Assembly (NCBI RefSeq): GCF_036898095.1
Contig: NC_090746.1
Span: forward strand, 50,329,596-50,393,595
Length of the DNA stretch: 64,000 bases
Direction: 5' to 3'
DNA from: Palaemon carinicauda
Taxonomy: Eukaryota > Arthropoda > Malacostraca > Decapoda > Palaemonidae
Made by a program: the position numbers and the translations under genes. Positions within the stretch are counted from its first letter, which is position 1. The number at the start of each line of letters is the position of its first letter. Below the pieces are notes generated by a model. That model ran no database searches. It was not told the DNA's origin and worked only from the letters and a program-made list of their open reading frames with translations. Positions 43,101 through 52,600 of the stretch are shown here, in pieces.

Positions 43101-43624
43101 ATAGTCGCCTCTGCCAGGACATGTTTGCGACACTTGCGTTTAGCAGTAGCGAAGTCATACAGGTCGTAGTATAATGACTGCAACGTAGCCTTGTTGAGAG
43201 ATTTAAAAATACTCTCAGTATCGTAAGTCAAGGCTATCGACTCCGTGGAAGTGGCCAGGTTCAGAGTACGGCCAACGCGTAGGCGAGAATCATACTCCTG
43301 TTTAATGAGGGATTCCGGGAGAAGGGGAAGCCGCTCACTAAACATTACCGAAGCACAGTCTGCTGCTAGCTTTCCAGAGGTAAATGTGGTATGGACGTTG
43401 TCCCAACACTCAATGACTGAAGGAAGAAGGAGGGAGATTGGATCCACCTCTCGGATGGGAGGCAAGGGCTTCTCCTCCAGAGCATATTGGAAGGCAAGCT
43501 CTGCTACCTTATTGACACATGGAGTCACGGAGTTTTTGTCCATTAGGAACATTGTAAAAGAGCTCTTATAAGGCGTCAACATAGTGTTGGTGCAGCCGAT
43601 GTCATTCAGGAATCTGGCCCACAC
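40166..43624 (-). CDS. Gag C-terminus and YR in one open frame, element E
   Basis: An uninterrupted frame of 1152 codons; the first codon in the frame is GTG, so 43624 is only the point where the frame opens after a gag frameshift. Residues 1-240 are the C-terminal Gag body (AEATIRHEPNKLI, then a basic stretch ending RGRKKLRP). Residues 240-840 run in the alternative phase of RT and are Ser-rich without domains. YR occupies about 845-1152. The catalytic residues are complete: R985 (SGARISEL), H1095 and R1098 (AHDIRAVATS), and Y1131 (FKKHYLKHL). There is no stop between gag and YR, unlike elements 3 and C. It would catalyse circle integration. Confidence 0.85.
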   Translation of the reverse strand: MWARFLNDIGCTNTMLTPYKSSFTMFLMDKNSVTPCVNKVAELAFQYALEEKPLPPIREVDPISLLLPSVIECWDNVHTTFTSGKLAADCASVMFSERLPLLPESLIKQEYDSRLRVGRTLNLATSTESIALTYDTESIFKSLNKATLQSLYYDLYDFATAKRKCRKHVLAEATIRHEPNKLIRSSCWGSNLFPEDLVEEVLAEATRVNQSLKARWGLSPKRKSDPAIYQARGRKKLRPYTSIQYHLQGTGVELDSRTSSSEQISSTFHSGPGRICPGSFTKERRTRNETPEVSRSAVQCPEEGFRQEKSDSRPIPSQLVHSMRQVSNAYRLAGADLTSPWGRHHLYRSYRRLLSRPDSETLPSVPRLSLRGQKLLLQGDAFRAQHRPKDLHKVSRSRCSGTQESRDSSSSLSGRLAHLVRHLPKFPKSHSQSHPLSSISRLPDQLQEVPSSSKIEVPMARPAMGSYISYSVSSQTQEVRDCKEHQTLSQRQSKFQTTPREDSGVPSVCLSDGSSSEGKIERFQSCLAFEGEPEAPGQESPPSSHSTGKTSSLDKSKHSVKVSSPSISASEINHSYGRILVRLGRLFSAQESSRSFDSLVPPISHQCARGHGSSSIPETSCSSQETTPSSGPRQRSGGPLPQQRRVKVRASEPCSSSHILPSSLEPLASFSCPPGGSPECSGRRPVPDLPSRIGMVTRSKVISVDSLSGSRSPSGPLRHGIQPQIESICGSQSRPSGLRHRRHVTELGHLGKDLSLSPGESFAESSRQTEILQGTSSLGRTQLAQEQLVSSPARVETIPSPDTQSGSVSDSTNTRCVRFLKHSERPNFMDFMKFAAMHGANIDPQNTLFLESDKRDSTIRQYDSAVKKLAKFLIDSDVNCMNLNLTVTFFRSLLESGLAANTITTIKSALKKIFLVGFNIDLTDSLLASIPKACARLKPVTRPTPVTWFLNDVLRLASDTINSSCDYIPLLRKTLFLVSLASGARISELAALSRDPGHIDFLPSGEVLLSPNKFFLAKNEDPQNRWSSWKIIPLTQDPSLCPVTTLRSYLSRTSSNSSGPLFVREQGGTISIKGIRQQILYFIKQANPDSFPLAHDIRAVATSVNFFHHMNFTDLSRYTEWKSPSVFKKHYLKHLEALKFSTVTAGSVVTPK
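41128..43020 (-). CDS. reverse transcriptase-RNase H of element E
   Basis: The frame is open from at least 43020 and homology starts near 42900 (ISKGLGWSWIQG), upstream of the first ATG (42696). RT motifs: FQGRLFSVPKKDSDKRRVIL, SIDLTDAYYHVPI, MPFGLNIAPRIFTKL and YLDDWLIW (103-109 counted from the ATG). RNase H begins at about 264 (RTDASLSGWGG), with LDSEVVVRCLNRGG and NVVADALSR following, then QVDLFATESN. It ends at 41128 after the usual LYPHPIPNPVLSQ-type tail. It lies in the +1 frame relative to gag/YR, suggesting frameshifting or internal initiation. No defect seen. Confidence 0.92.
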   Translation of the reverse strand, partial: WRRPLESTRALKPVGVCLLNVNLTLQFTKPGVGRSSVHILPFSIISKGLGWSWIQGPPPPNKFRQHSTPDLVEFVQDLLQKNAVQETKHLKFQGRLFSVPKKDSDKRRVILDLSLLNLSIQCDKFRMLTVSQVRTLLPRGAVTTSIDLTDAYYHVPIARHFRPYLGFRLGDKSYSFKVMPFGLNIAPRIFTKLAEVAVQELRNQGIQVVAYLDDWLIWSDTSQNFLKATHKVIHYLQSLGFQINFKKSRLLPKSKFQWLGLQWDLISHTLCLPRPKRLEIARNTKRFLKDKVSSRRLQERILESLQFASVTDLLLKAKLKDFNRVWRSRANRKLRDRKVRLPPILRERLLPWTRANILSKSVPLRFPPPKLIIRTDASLSGWGGYSQLKKVQGLLTPLFHQFHINVLEAMAVLLSLKRLALPKKQHLRLVLDSEVVVRCLNRGGSKSGPLNHVLVAIFSLAALNRWHLSAVHLAGVRNVVADALSRTSPLESEWSLDLKSFRWILSQVPGLQVDLFATESNHKLRVYVAPNLDPQAYATDAMSQNWDTWEKIYLYPPVNLLLKVLDKLRSFKGQVALVAPNWPKSNWYPLLRELRLYPHPIPNPVLSQIVQTRVVYAFSNIQSALTLWTL

Positions 43625-44944
43625 AGATTGGGCCTGCTCTTTTGGGAAGATGACTGTCTCCTTGGGACCTTGTCTAACCGAACCAAAGCTTCCTCGGTAA
43701 GCCTGGCATAACCATGAAATGGAAATGCCAGACCAGGAGGAAAGAATTCAAAGTCCTCTAGGGGACGAGTGCCAAGACCCTCCAAAGTTAACATTCCGTC
43801 TGAGAACGGGGAATGAAGAGCCATACGCCAAGGGTTGTTTTTGGCAAACTGCGGGAGCTTAGAGGCATCCGGGATGAGAGAGCTTTGGACCCGCTCCGGA
43901 GCACCTTGCTCTAATGCCCCAAGTCTCTGACCGATGTTAGAGAACATCGTGTCCATCTTAGACTGTATCTCTGATACAAACTTAGCCTGCATCTCCGACA
44001 CGATGCGAAGCATGGCTGATTCGGAAAGGCCCGGGCTAGCAGCAGGTGTGGCGGAATGAACTCCCGGGTCGCGAGACTTAGAGGAGGAGCCAGAAGCCTT
44101 AGATGACAGGTTTGTATTCTGTTTAGAACCATGAGAAGCCTTATGAGGCTTATGAACTTTAGGTAAGGTTCTAGACTTATTCTTGGGGGAACCGGGTGTA
44201 ATCGTTGGGACGAATCACGGTCCCCAGAAAAACCATGGAAGGAAGAGCGATCAGAAGAAGAAGAAAGAGAGGGGCTGAGGATAGGAATCTCAGCGCCAGA
44301 AACACCTGCCTCACTTACCACCCTACCTGTATCTGGATCATCCAATAACATGGGTTCCACGTCCAGGTTCATGGAGGCAACATTGTCTTCTAGATCTCCG
44401 GGGGCGTCCGACGGATCCTGCTCTGGATCAATAAACCCCGCTATGGTGGCATCAATGTGGGCAATGATGGGAGCTGCAACATGCCTAGCCACAGCGGCTG
44501 AAGACTTGGCGTTGGGGTAAATCAGGGAACAGTAGTCCTCGGAGAGGACGTACGGCCGCTTGGACTTCACGTTCCGGGCAAAACCACCAACCCACACTTT
44601 CAGTGTGGCCCGAGCCGCAGACTTTTGCTCCGGGGATGCCTGAAATAATAGTGGGAATTATAAAAGGGCAGACTCCCAGTGGTCCTTCAAGACCATAGAT
44701 ATCTTACTAAATAGTGTATGTATGCCAAAAAAGGTAAGATAAATAAGAAGGCAACATAGCCAACGGGACTCACCGAGTCAGATCCAAGGGTGGTAACGAG
44801 GTCAAAACAGACCACACAGTTATCCGGGTGCCATACCACGACGTCCTCCAGCTGCACACCGCAGAGGGCGTGAGACCGACAGATAGTATGGCCGCAGGGC
44901 TGATGTAGAACAGCTGCACAGGCTGTCGTCTGACAATGCACCAT
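43625..44944 (-). pseudogene. gag: gag N-terminal part of element E (two exons, two frameshifts)
   Basis: Exon 1 (44944-44774) starts with ATG immediately after an acceptor-like TTCTTTTTATAG and encodes 57 residues: the conserved Cys/His domain (C4, C9, H19, C22, H25, C28, C43, C46). An intron (44773-44640) joins it in phase 0 to exon 2 (ASPEQKSAARATLKVWV), which matches the helix region of C (EKLRKWVRSFQKN). An acidic, Ser-rich stretch and a coiled-coil-like segment (VSEMQAKFVSEIQ) follow. Comparison with C and D suggests single-base frameshifts near 44200 and 43670. Without those two changes gag would run into the frame at 40166-43624. Confidence 0.8.
44640..44773 (-). other. spliceosomal intron within gag of element E (134 nt)
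   Basis: Donor TCG|GTGAGT and acceptor TATTATTTCAG|GCATCC fit the consensus. Removing it joins GSDS to ASPEQ in phase 0, producing an alignment colinear with the uninterrupted gag of C (VEAFDDPPSAEARD). Confidence 0.8.
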
Positions 44945-44957
44945 CTATAAAAAGAAT

Positions 44958-45385
44958 AGTATATGAGAAACTGTAATTCTCTTAAGTAGGGGCGGGTCCG
45001 GAGGACCCGGCCTAAACATAAGTCTAGCTTAAGACTAAAGTAAATAGTATAAGAGAAACTGTAATTCTCTTAAGTAGGGGCGGGTCCGGAGGACCCGGCC
45101 TAAACCTAAGTCTAGCTTAAGACTAAAGTAAATAGTATATGAGAAACTGTAATTCTCTTAAGTAGGGGCGGGTCCGGAGGACCCGGCCTAAACATAAGTC
45201 TAGCTTAAGACTAAAGTAAATAGTATATGAGAAACTGTAATTCTCTTAAGTAGGGGCGGGTCCGGAGGACCCGGGCCTAACATAAGCCTAACACAAGATT
45301 AGGGCTTAACTGTACTATTCTTAAGTAGGGGCGGGTCCGGAGGACCCGGCCTAAACAAAAGTCTAGCTTAGACTAAAGTATAGCC
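44958..45385 (-). repeat. 88-bp tandem repeat upstream of gag in element E, about 5 units
   Basis: Units start at 44958, 45046, 45134 and 45222, plus a diverged fifth. Each contains GGGGCGGGTCCGGAGGACCC, which holds a GC-box-like core and the inverted repeat GGGTCC-GGA-GGACCC. It lies upstream of gag exon 1 in element orientation. A promoter or enhancer role is possible but unproven. Confidence 0.92.
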
Positions 45386-46456
45386 ATCCATTCCGGTCGA
45401 GCCAGGAGTATAAAAAAGGATGCAACAACAAAAATTTAAGACACAGGGTGTCTGATTTCCCGGGGCGAGGCTAAGACCCGGGCCGGGAAATAAAAGTATC
45501 CAAAACCAATTCGTATAGGAACTCCGGGGTAGTGATCTGTCATATTATCATCATAGGAACTGTTATAAATTAAATAGGGGGCGGAACTGTAGATAAGAAC
45601 CGCCAACGGAACCCAGAGGGTTTCATATAACATAAACCAGTGTGATAAGTGAATATAAAATAGGGTGCACCGGGATCCAACTCTGTTGACCGGTGGCCAA
45701 CCAGACTAGACAGAGCCGAACCCGCCGGGACACCCGGAGGACAAAGTCCATAAACACTGAACTACCCCCTCTACAAGGAGGGAAGGCAACGGTCCCCTAG
45801 GGGAGAGGGGGAGAGAAGCCTAGCCACCCACCTAGCGAGAGGGGAAGCATGGGGGAGAATCACGTGATACGGAGCAGCTGGGCTACCAACTGACGATCCC
45901 CAACCAGACAGATCAAACGGAGTAATAGCACAATATTCATTATAATAGTAATAGCGTTGATAATATAAAATAAACACATAAAAATTTTTGGGCAAGGCAT
46001 GCAACATAATAATTAAATCACAAAAGACACACTTGATGGCTTAAAAAATAACATTGCCGCCTAGCACGAAGGTCGGCAGCCATAACGATACGTAAATGAT
46101 ATCGGCCCAAAATTTGAACCACGAGGGTTCTAAACGCTAAATAATGAATATCCATAATAACAAATAAAATTTTTAATAAAAATAATACATATAGTAACAC
46201 CGCGAGTGAAACTAAAAGCTCTCAAAACAGGAGTACCAACTGTAAATGGAATCAAGCAAGATCGGTATGAACGAAGAGAATAAACTCCTATAAAATAAAT
46301 ATTAAACGATCTAGGTTGCTCAAAACACAGTAAAACCCAGCTTGGTACTTAACTTAGACGGTGTCTCCTGGGAAACCGACGAAGAAGCCATAATTCAATG
46401 GAAAATAAACCAAAATCGAGAGCACAACAAAAATGCAGGTTACTATACTCGTCGTG
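45386..46456 (-). other. leader of element E
   Basis: Noncoding between the 88-bp repeats and the left ITR. No gene recognised. Confidence 0.6.
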
Positions 46457-46731
46457 CTAAAAGGAGTTGGGTTCTGAGCGGATGCATTGTTAGTAGTACC
46501 GAGTGAGGTTGAACGGCTCTCCTCTATTGGGGTTTCTGTCGTGGATGAATCTAAATAGTGCGGGACCTCTGGATTATACGCCCAATTTTATACCGACACC
46601 AATAGGTGAGCGAGCTAGTTAACCTAGCACTCCTTTACATTTTTTCTCTGGTATATTTAGCAGTAAATTACCTAAGAATAAGTGCTAAATGGAGCTTATT
46701 CACTGGGCGGCACAGGTTCGAGCCCAGAAAA
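46457..46731 (-). repeat. left ITR of element E
   Basis: Reverse complement of 39486-39771, apparently without substitutions in the shared part; it ends at GAGCCCAGAAAA. Confidence 0.92.
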
Positions 46732-46826
46732 GTTATTCTTAATTTTAGATTAAGTTATCCTTAATTTTAGAGTAATGTAAGTCATTCTTATGCCTTCCAT
46801 GTACTCATGATCTCTTTCTTTTACAG

Positions 46827-48790
46827 GAGGAGTATGTGAAGTGTGAGAGCAACTTCTGCAAGGTGATTCGCCCGGACTTCTACGGGCACAAGGCGTGCCG
46901 GACCCACGCCCCCTGCGCCGCCAAGAAAGGCGACTTGAAGTATTGGGATCAGCAGAGCTGTACAGTCTGCAAAAGTCTTCTTGTCGAGGCGTTCGATGAT
47001 CCTCCTTCTGCGGAGGCAAGGGACATTGCTAGGGAGAAGCTACGCAAATGGGTGCGTAGCTTCCAGAAGAACGCCATTGGACCGTATCTTCCCAACGAAG
47101 ACTTGAGGGCCTTGCTTTTCCCAAAAGCATCGAAAGACTCAGTGGTCCCCCGTGATCAGATCCCCACCGTCCAGATCGTGGTGGAACCTGATGTTGTCAT
47201 GGCTCAGTCCATGCGTGAGTGCCATCTTGATTCCAACAACGTGGAACGTATGTAGGAGGTGTCGGAAGAGACGGAGAAGAACCTCATGGGCGAGGAACTC
47301 GACTATGAGGAAGATCAGGTGGAATACCCTGATTCGGAGACCGAGGTCGCTCTTGCTCCCGCAGCAACTCCTGCACCATCCGAGGAACCTGTTCCTTCGA
47401 CTTCTGCCACCCCGGACCCTCTTCCATCGGCCACTCAAGAGGTCTTCAAGATGCTTGAAGCCCTCATGGAAAAGAAGCTACGAGAAACTCAGGAACAATT
47501 CCGGACGACTCTCGTCAGCTTCAAGCAACCGAAAAGGATTTCGGTTAAGGACCTCCCCACCTGCTCGGAAGCTAACCCATGGAGATACGCCGAGCATATG
47601 CCAATTACAACTGGCAAGATTTACATTAGTGAAAGGGTTGGCTCTATCTTGGTGGAAGAAGTGGAGTTCTTCCCAAATTTCGAGGCTTATCCGGACTGTT
47701 ACGTCCGGCTCAGGTCCGAACCAGCCTCAAAGGAGGAGACCGAACCAAAGGAAGTTATTGTGTTCGATCTTGCGAAGGCCCAAGCTATGTTAGCTCAGGC
47801 GGTGAAGAGTAGGGGTTTCACTAACTCCAAGATGCCGGCGCTTAGCAAGAAGCATCCAACCTTCATTGCGCCAAATTCTGCGACCTTCTCCTTCATCGAA
47901 AAGGCCTTCACAGCGGTCATAAAGGCAGTGGAGGAAGGGAAAACTTGCCCTGCACTGGAGGAGTGCAGACCCTTCTCCATTACTCTTCCCCTCGATGATA
48001 GGCACTGGAAAGACATCCAGTCGACTTTCACGGTAGGGAAACTGGAGCCTGACGTAGCCGGTCGTCAATTCAATGAGGACCTCCCAAGGCTGAACGATCA
48101 CCTCCTTCGTAGGGAACAGGATACGAAGGAAGGAGAGACTTTCCGCGTCCCTGTCCCACCAGGTATAGCTTGAGCTCATGGCCGGGGATACTAGAGTCCC
48201 GGACTTTTATATGGTCCTAGCTAAGTCGCACCTGGCGACTGTAACCAAGGACCTATATAGCTTCACTAGGGCTCGCAAAGCCTGTCGTAAATTCGTGTTT
48301 GCTAACGCGACAGTGAAACATGAACCCCGGAGGCTGATTTCCTCCAATATCTGGGGGCAAGTATCTCTTCCCATCTACCTTGGTGAAAGAGATAGTGGAC
48401 AAAGCTGCCACGGAGAATAGGAACCTTCTCCATAAGTGGGGCATGTCCCGCAAGAGGAAGTCCTCTCAGGATGATGGCCCTCAGCCTAAGAGGAAGGCTT
48501 CAAAGCCCAAACCCCAGCAACGTCAACAGAGACGACAGTTTCCGGGTCCCGCTACTCCCCAAGTGGCTACGCAGCCGCAACAGACCTTTCAGTTGGTCCC
48601 CCAACCGGTGGTGTCGCAGTTGCCGGTCTTCACCCCTGCATACGAGCAACACTCGACTACCTTTCGTCCCAGAGGTAGGGGCTCAGGCAGAGGCTCCGGC
48701 AGAGATTCTTCTCGCCGCCCCTCCAGAGGCAGAGAAGGAAGGGGAGCTAGCGGCCGAGGTGGCAAACCCTCGGGACACCAGAAGCAATGA
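46827..48790 (+). pseudogene. gag: gag of element C, broken
   Basis: It opens at the splice acceptor with EEYVKCESNFC and the full Cys/His domain, then KLRKWVRSFQKN, an acidic stretch (EELDYEEDQVEYPDSE) and the conserved body (NPWRYAEHMPI, FANATVKHEPRRLI). The end is a Gln/Pro and Arg/Gly-rich tail closing with TGA at 48788-48790. Defects: TAG at 47253-47255, where D has TCG, a frameshift near 48130-48180 and another near 48360. No in-frame ATG is seen at the beginning, so initiation probably lies in an upstream exon. Confidence 0.88.
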
Positions 48791-50630
48791 TGTGCTTCTG
48801 GTGGGAGGAAGACTCCGCCAATTCCAGGATCGTTGGACCTTCGATCCCTGGGCACACAGCATCGTCAAGAAGGGACTGGGCTGGAGCTGGACTCAACCAC
48901 CCCTAGCCTTCCAGCAATTCTTCCAACAGTCAACCCCCCTCCTGGAAGAATATGTACTGGAACTCTTGAACAAGAAGGTGATCAGGAGGGTGAAGTCAAT
49001 CAGGTTCCAAGGGAGACTCTTTTGAGTTCCCAAGAAAGACTCCGACAAACTCAGAGTCATTCTAGACTTATCCCCTCTCAACAAGTTCATTGCGAACAAC
49101 AAATTCAAGATGCTGACTCTGCAACAAATAGGGACCCTTCTGCCTCAAAGGGCCTACACGGTCTCCATAGACCTGGCGAATGCCTACTGGCACATCCCAA
49201 TGAATCATTACGCTTCCTCCTACCTAGGATTTCGACTCCAAAGGAAAAGTTACGCCTTCAGGGCCATGCCCTTCGGGCTCAACGTGGCTCCACGGATCTT
49301 CACCAAGCTGGCAGACGCAATCGTCCAACAGATCCGTCTTCAGGGCGTCCAAGTGATGGCCTACCTAGACGACTGGTTAGTCTGGTCGACATCGCCCGAA
49401 GATTGTGTAAGAGCCTGCAACAAAGTCACCCAGTTCCTAGAGCATCTGGGCTTCAAGATAAACACCGAGAAATCTCGCCTCTCTCCAGCTCAGAAGTTCC
49501 AATGGTTGGGAATCCATTGGGATCTCCAGTCACACTGCCTTTCCATCCCACAGAAGAAAAGGAAGGAAATAGCAGGGTCTGTCAGAAGGCTCCTGAAATC
49601 CAAACGGATATCAAGATGACAGCAGGAACAAGTTCTCGGCTCTCTACAGTTCGCCTCTGTGACAAACCCAGTGCTTCGCGCACAGCTAAAGGATGTCACG
49701 GGAGTCTGGAGACGTTTCGCATCCATCGCTCGAAGAGACCTCAAGAGACGGCTTCCAAACAGACTTCGCTTACTCTTAAAGCCGTGGTCAGAAGCAAAGG
49801 CTCTGAAAAGGTCCATTCCTCTTCAACACCCGCCTCCATCGATCAACATCCACACGGACGCTTCACTGGAGGGTTGGGGAGGTCACTCCCACCAACGACA
49901 GGTTCAAGGAACATGGTGTCCCCTATTCAAGACGTTTCACATCAACATCTTGGAGGCCATGGCGGTTCTTCTCACCCTGAAGAAACTCTCCCCGCCTCCC
50001 TCGATCCACATTCGTCTGACTCTGGACAACTCGGTGGTAGTCAGATGTCTCAATCGTCAGGGCTCGAGATCGCCCCAGATAAATCAGGTACTTTTTCTGA
50101 TCTTTCGTTTGGCAGAAAAGAAGAAATGGCACCTGTCTGCAGTTCACCTACAAGGATTCCGCAACGTGACGGCGGACGCTCTATCAAGGACAAGTCCATT
50201 AGAGTCGGAATGGTCTCTAGACGCAAGGTCATTCTCCTTCATCTCTCACCAAGTCCCGGAACTTCAGATCGATCTCTTCACGACGAGCGACAACAATCAA
50301 CTTCCTCGATATGTGGCCCCGTACGAAGACCTCAAGGCAGAAGCAGTGGATGCCATGTCACTGGATTGGAACAGATGGTCCAGGATATACCTGTTCCCTC
50401 CCCCCAACCTTCTGCTGAAAGTCCTCTCCAAACTGAGAACCTTCAAAGGGACAGCGGCCCTAGTGGCTCCCAAGTGGCCCCGGAGCAATTGGTACCCTCT
50501 GGTCCTGGAGCTGCAGCCCACGCTGATCCCCCTACCGGGCCCAGTTCTCTCTCAACAAGTACAGAAGTCGACTGTTTTCGATTCATCACTGAAAGTCAGG
50601 GACCTTCATCTCATGATTTTCTCTCCTTAG
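48791..50630 (+). pseudogene. RT-RNase H of element C, two nonsense codons
   Basis: Nearly complete in one frame: RWTFDPWAHSIVKKGLGWSW, FQGRLF, then TGA (49023-49025; Ser in E), KKDSDKLRVILDLS, SIDLANAYWHIPM, MPFGLNVAPRIFTKL and YLDDWLVW (about 49363). A second TGA is at 49617-49619 (Arg in B). RNase H has IHTDASLEGWGGHS and NVTADALSRTS, and the frame ends at 50630. Apart from the two stops the catalytic motifs are intact. Confidence 0.9.
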
Positions 50631-51592
50631 CCGCAAAGAAAAGGTTTGGAATCTCGAAGAAAAGCTTAGACTTCTTCGAGGAATACAAGACTGAATCTAC
50701 AAGACGGCAATACGAATCTTCCTGGAGAAAGTGGGTCTCTTTCGTCAAGGAAAAAAAACCTGCGGAAATCACCATTGATTTTTGTATGTCTTTCTTCATT
50801 CACCTTCATGGACAAGGCTTAGCGGCCAACACGATTTCCACCTGCAAATCGGCTTTGACTAGACCACTCCTGCATGCCTTCCAGATAGATTTGTCCAGTG
50901 ATATCTTCAATAAACTGCCAAAGGCATGCGCTAGACTACGCCCAGCACCTCCACCAAAACCTATCTTCTGGTCCCTGGACAAGGTGCTCCATTTTGCCTC
51001 TAACCTGGACAACGATTCGTGCCCTCTGAAAGACTTGACTCAAAAAGTTATCTTCCTTTTTGCTCTCGCCTCGGGAGCCCGAGTCAGTGAAATAGTGGCA
51101 TTATCAAGAGAAGAGGGTCATATCCTGTTCGCAGATACAGGAGAGCTTACCCTCTTCCCTGATCCGACGTTTCTCGCTAAGAATGAACTACCCACCAAGA
51201 GATGGGGCCCTTGGAGAATCTGCCCCCTGAAGGAAGATGTCTCTCTATGCCCAGTGGAGAGTCTTAAGGTCTATCTTCGAAGAACTTCAGACTTCTGTGG
51301 AGGACAACTCTTCAAAGGAGAAACATCGGGTAGCGACCTGTCACTGAAACAACTAAGAGCGAAAATCACCTAATTTATTCGCAGAGCGGATCCTGGCAGT
51401 ACACCCGCAGGTTACGATCCTAGAAAAGTCGCATCTTCTCTGAACTTCTTCTAGAGTATGGATTTCGAAAGCCTCAAGAGCTTTACAGGCTGGAAATCAT
51501 CGCGCGTTTTCTTCAAGCACTACGCAAAACAAGTGCACGAAGTTAAGCATTTCGTGGTAGCCGCAGGTAGTGTTATGAAACCTGCTGTTTAA
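48791..51592 (+). pseudogene. YR reading frame of element C, inactivated
   Basis: Open from the gag stop to TAA at 51371-51373, overlapping all of RT-RNase H in another phase; the YR domain starts at about 50580 (KKRFGISKKSLDFFEE). The first catalytic Arg (SGARVSEIVALSR) is kept. Beyond the TAA the same frame continues to 51592 with a second stop (51452-51454). The HxxR box reads YDPR at 51413-51424, so the His is lost; the catalytic Tyr context FFKHYAKQ remains (51521). The frame is the same as that of gag. Confidence 0.88.
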
Positions 51593-52424
51593 CTCTGCAT
51601 AGAACAGTGAGTTATTTGGGACTTTAACTCTACAGGTGCCTGTGTTGACCCTTTTGTGATACATACTGATTTCATGGACACCTAGTGTTTCTAATAGACT
51701 GTTCTTACTAAGGTGAAATGTCATAGACTTTACATGAGTGCCACATGCCCTAGGGCATGATGTGTTTTCTTTGAAAAAGACTGACGTTCCTCCGGAACTT
51801 GTGTTTCTAAAAAGTAAAATTTCTTTTCAGATTCAAGATTGAAGTCTTTATTTTCTATGTACATTATTCTTTTATTATTGTAAATCAACTCTATATTCAT
51901 TATTGTAATTACTACCATAATGATCCGCAATCTTTGAAATAAAATGTCTATTTTATTCCATGTGCATCTCTCTCCGCTCCTATTCTTTATCAAGAAATAT
52001 ACGATTGTTATAGTTTCATTTACCCCTTTTTTTCTCTCTAGATAATGAGAAGAATAATATATGTAATTATGTTATATGCTCACTCATGCCTTGATAATAT
52101 TCCTATTCGAATATTAACCTTTGTCCTGCCTCTGAGACTAGATTGATCTCTCCTCCAGGGAGAGTAGTAAATGTTATTTACTTACCTGAATATTAACCTT
52201 AGTCTTTTCTACGAGTCCGGCACAAACTCTCCGCAGGGTGAGTAGCTCTTCAATGATCTCTTCGAGATGTTCCTATTGTCCACCAGGACTTCCCTGCCAG
52301 GGAGGCAGGAAGCTAGTTCATCATAGAATCTCTGGTAAGGACATGTTCTATACCTCTGTTCGAAGCCCTTGGCACTTACATAAAAAGGGGAAAAATTCCA
52401 CGATACATTAATTCTCTGGTACAC
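51593..52424 (+). other. 3' noncoding part of element C
   Basis: AT-rich, no gene recognised. Confidence 0.55.
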
Positions 52425-52518
52425 TTCCATCAGGACGTCATGGCTTGAGCCCAAAAAACGGATTTTGAGCGAAGCGAAAAATCTATTTTTGGGTGAGATA
52501 GCCATGACGTCCTGATGG
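52425..52518 (+). repeat. ICR of element C
   Basis: TTCCATCAGGACGTCATGGC...CCCAAAAA joined to ACGGATTTTGAGCGAAGCG...CATGACGTCCTGATGG. Confidence 0.92.
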
Positions 52519-52600
52519 CCCCTCCCGTCTATTCTAGTTCAGCCTTTCAGGCCCCGCCCTGACCTGCTGTATCATGGAGATTAGCAGAAGCTGGGCTCAG

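Larger units (their letters stand above)
39486..46731 (-). mobile_element. DIRS-like retrotransposon, element E (young)
   Basis: Inverted termini at both ends are identical over roughly 250 compared bases. The ICR is at 39825-39917, next to the right ITR in element orientation. RT-RNase H and YR are intact, and gag has two probable frameshifts. It is a third DIRS family: its ends differ from those of C, while its Gag and YR are related. Its position inside an intron of C, antisense to it, makes it younger than C. Confidence 0.93.
39421..46826 (+). other. putative leader intron of element C, containing element E
   Basis: The donor GTATGTGTCTTTC at 39421 and acceptor CTCTTTCTTTTACAG ending at 46826 match D (62902-63064). 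Excluding E the intron is 160 nt. Gag opens directly at 46827. Confidence 0.6.

Noticed and set aside
44958..45385. CRISPR-like or satellite array
   Set aside because: 88-bp units are whole-unit tandem copies without variable spacers, and lie within element E.
48833..51373. 846-codon frame as an intact recombinase gene of element C
   Set aside because: It ends before the HxxR box and catalytic Tyr; downstream the same frame has another stop and the His is replaced.
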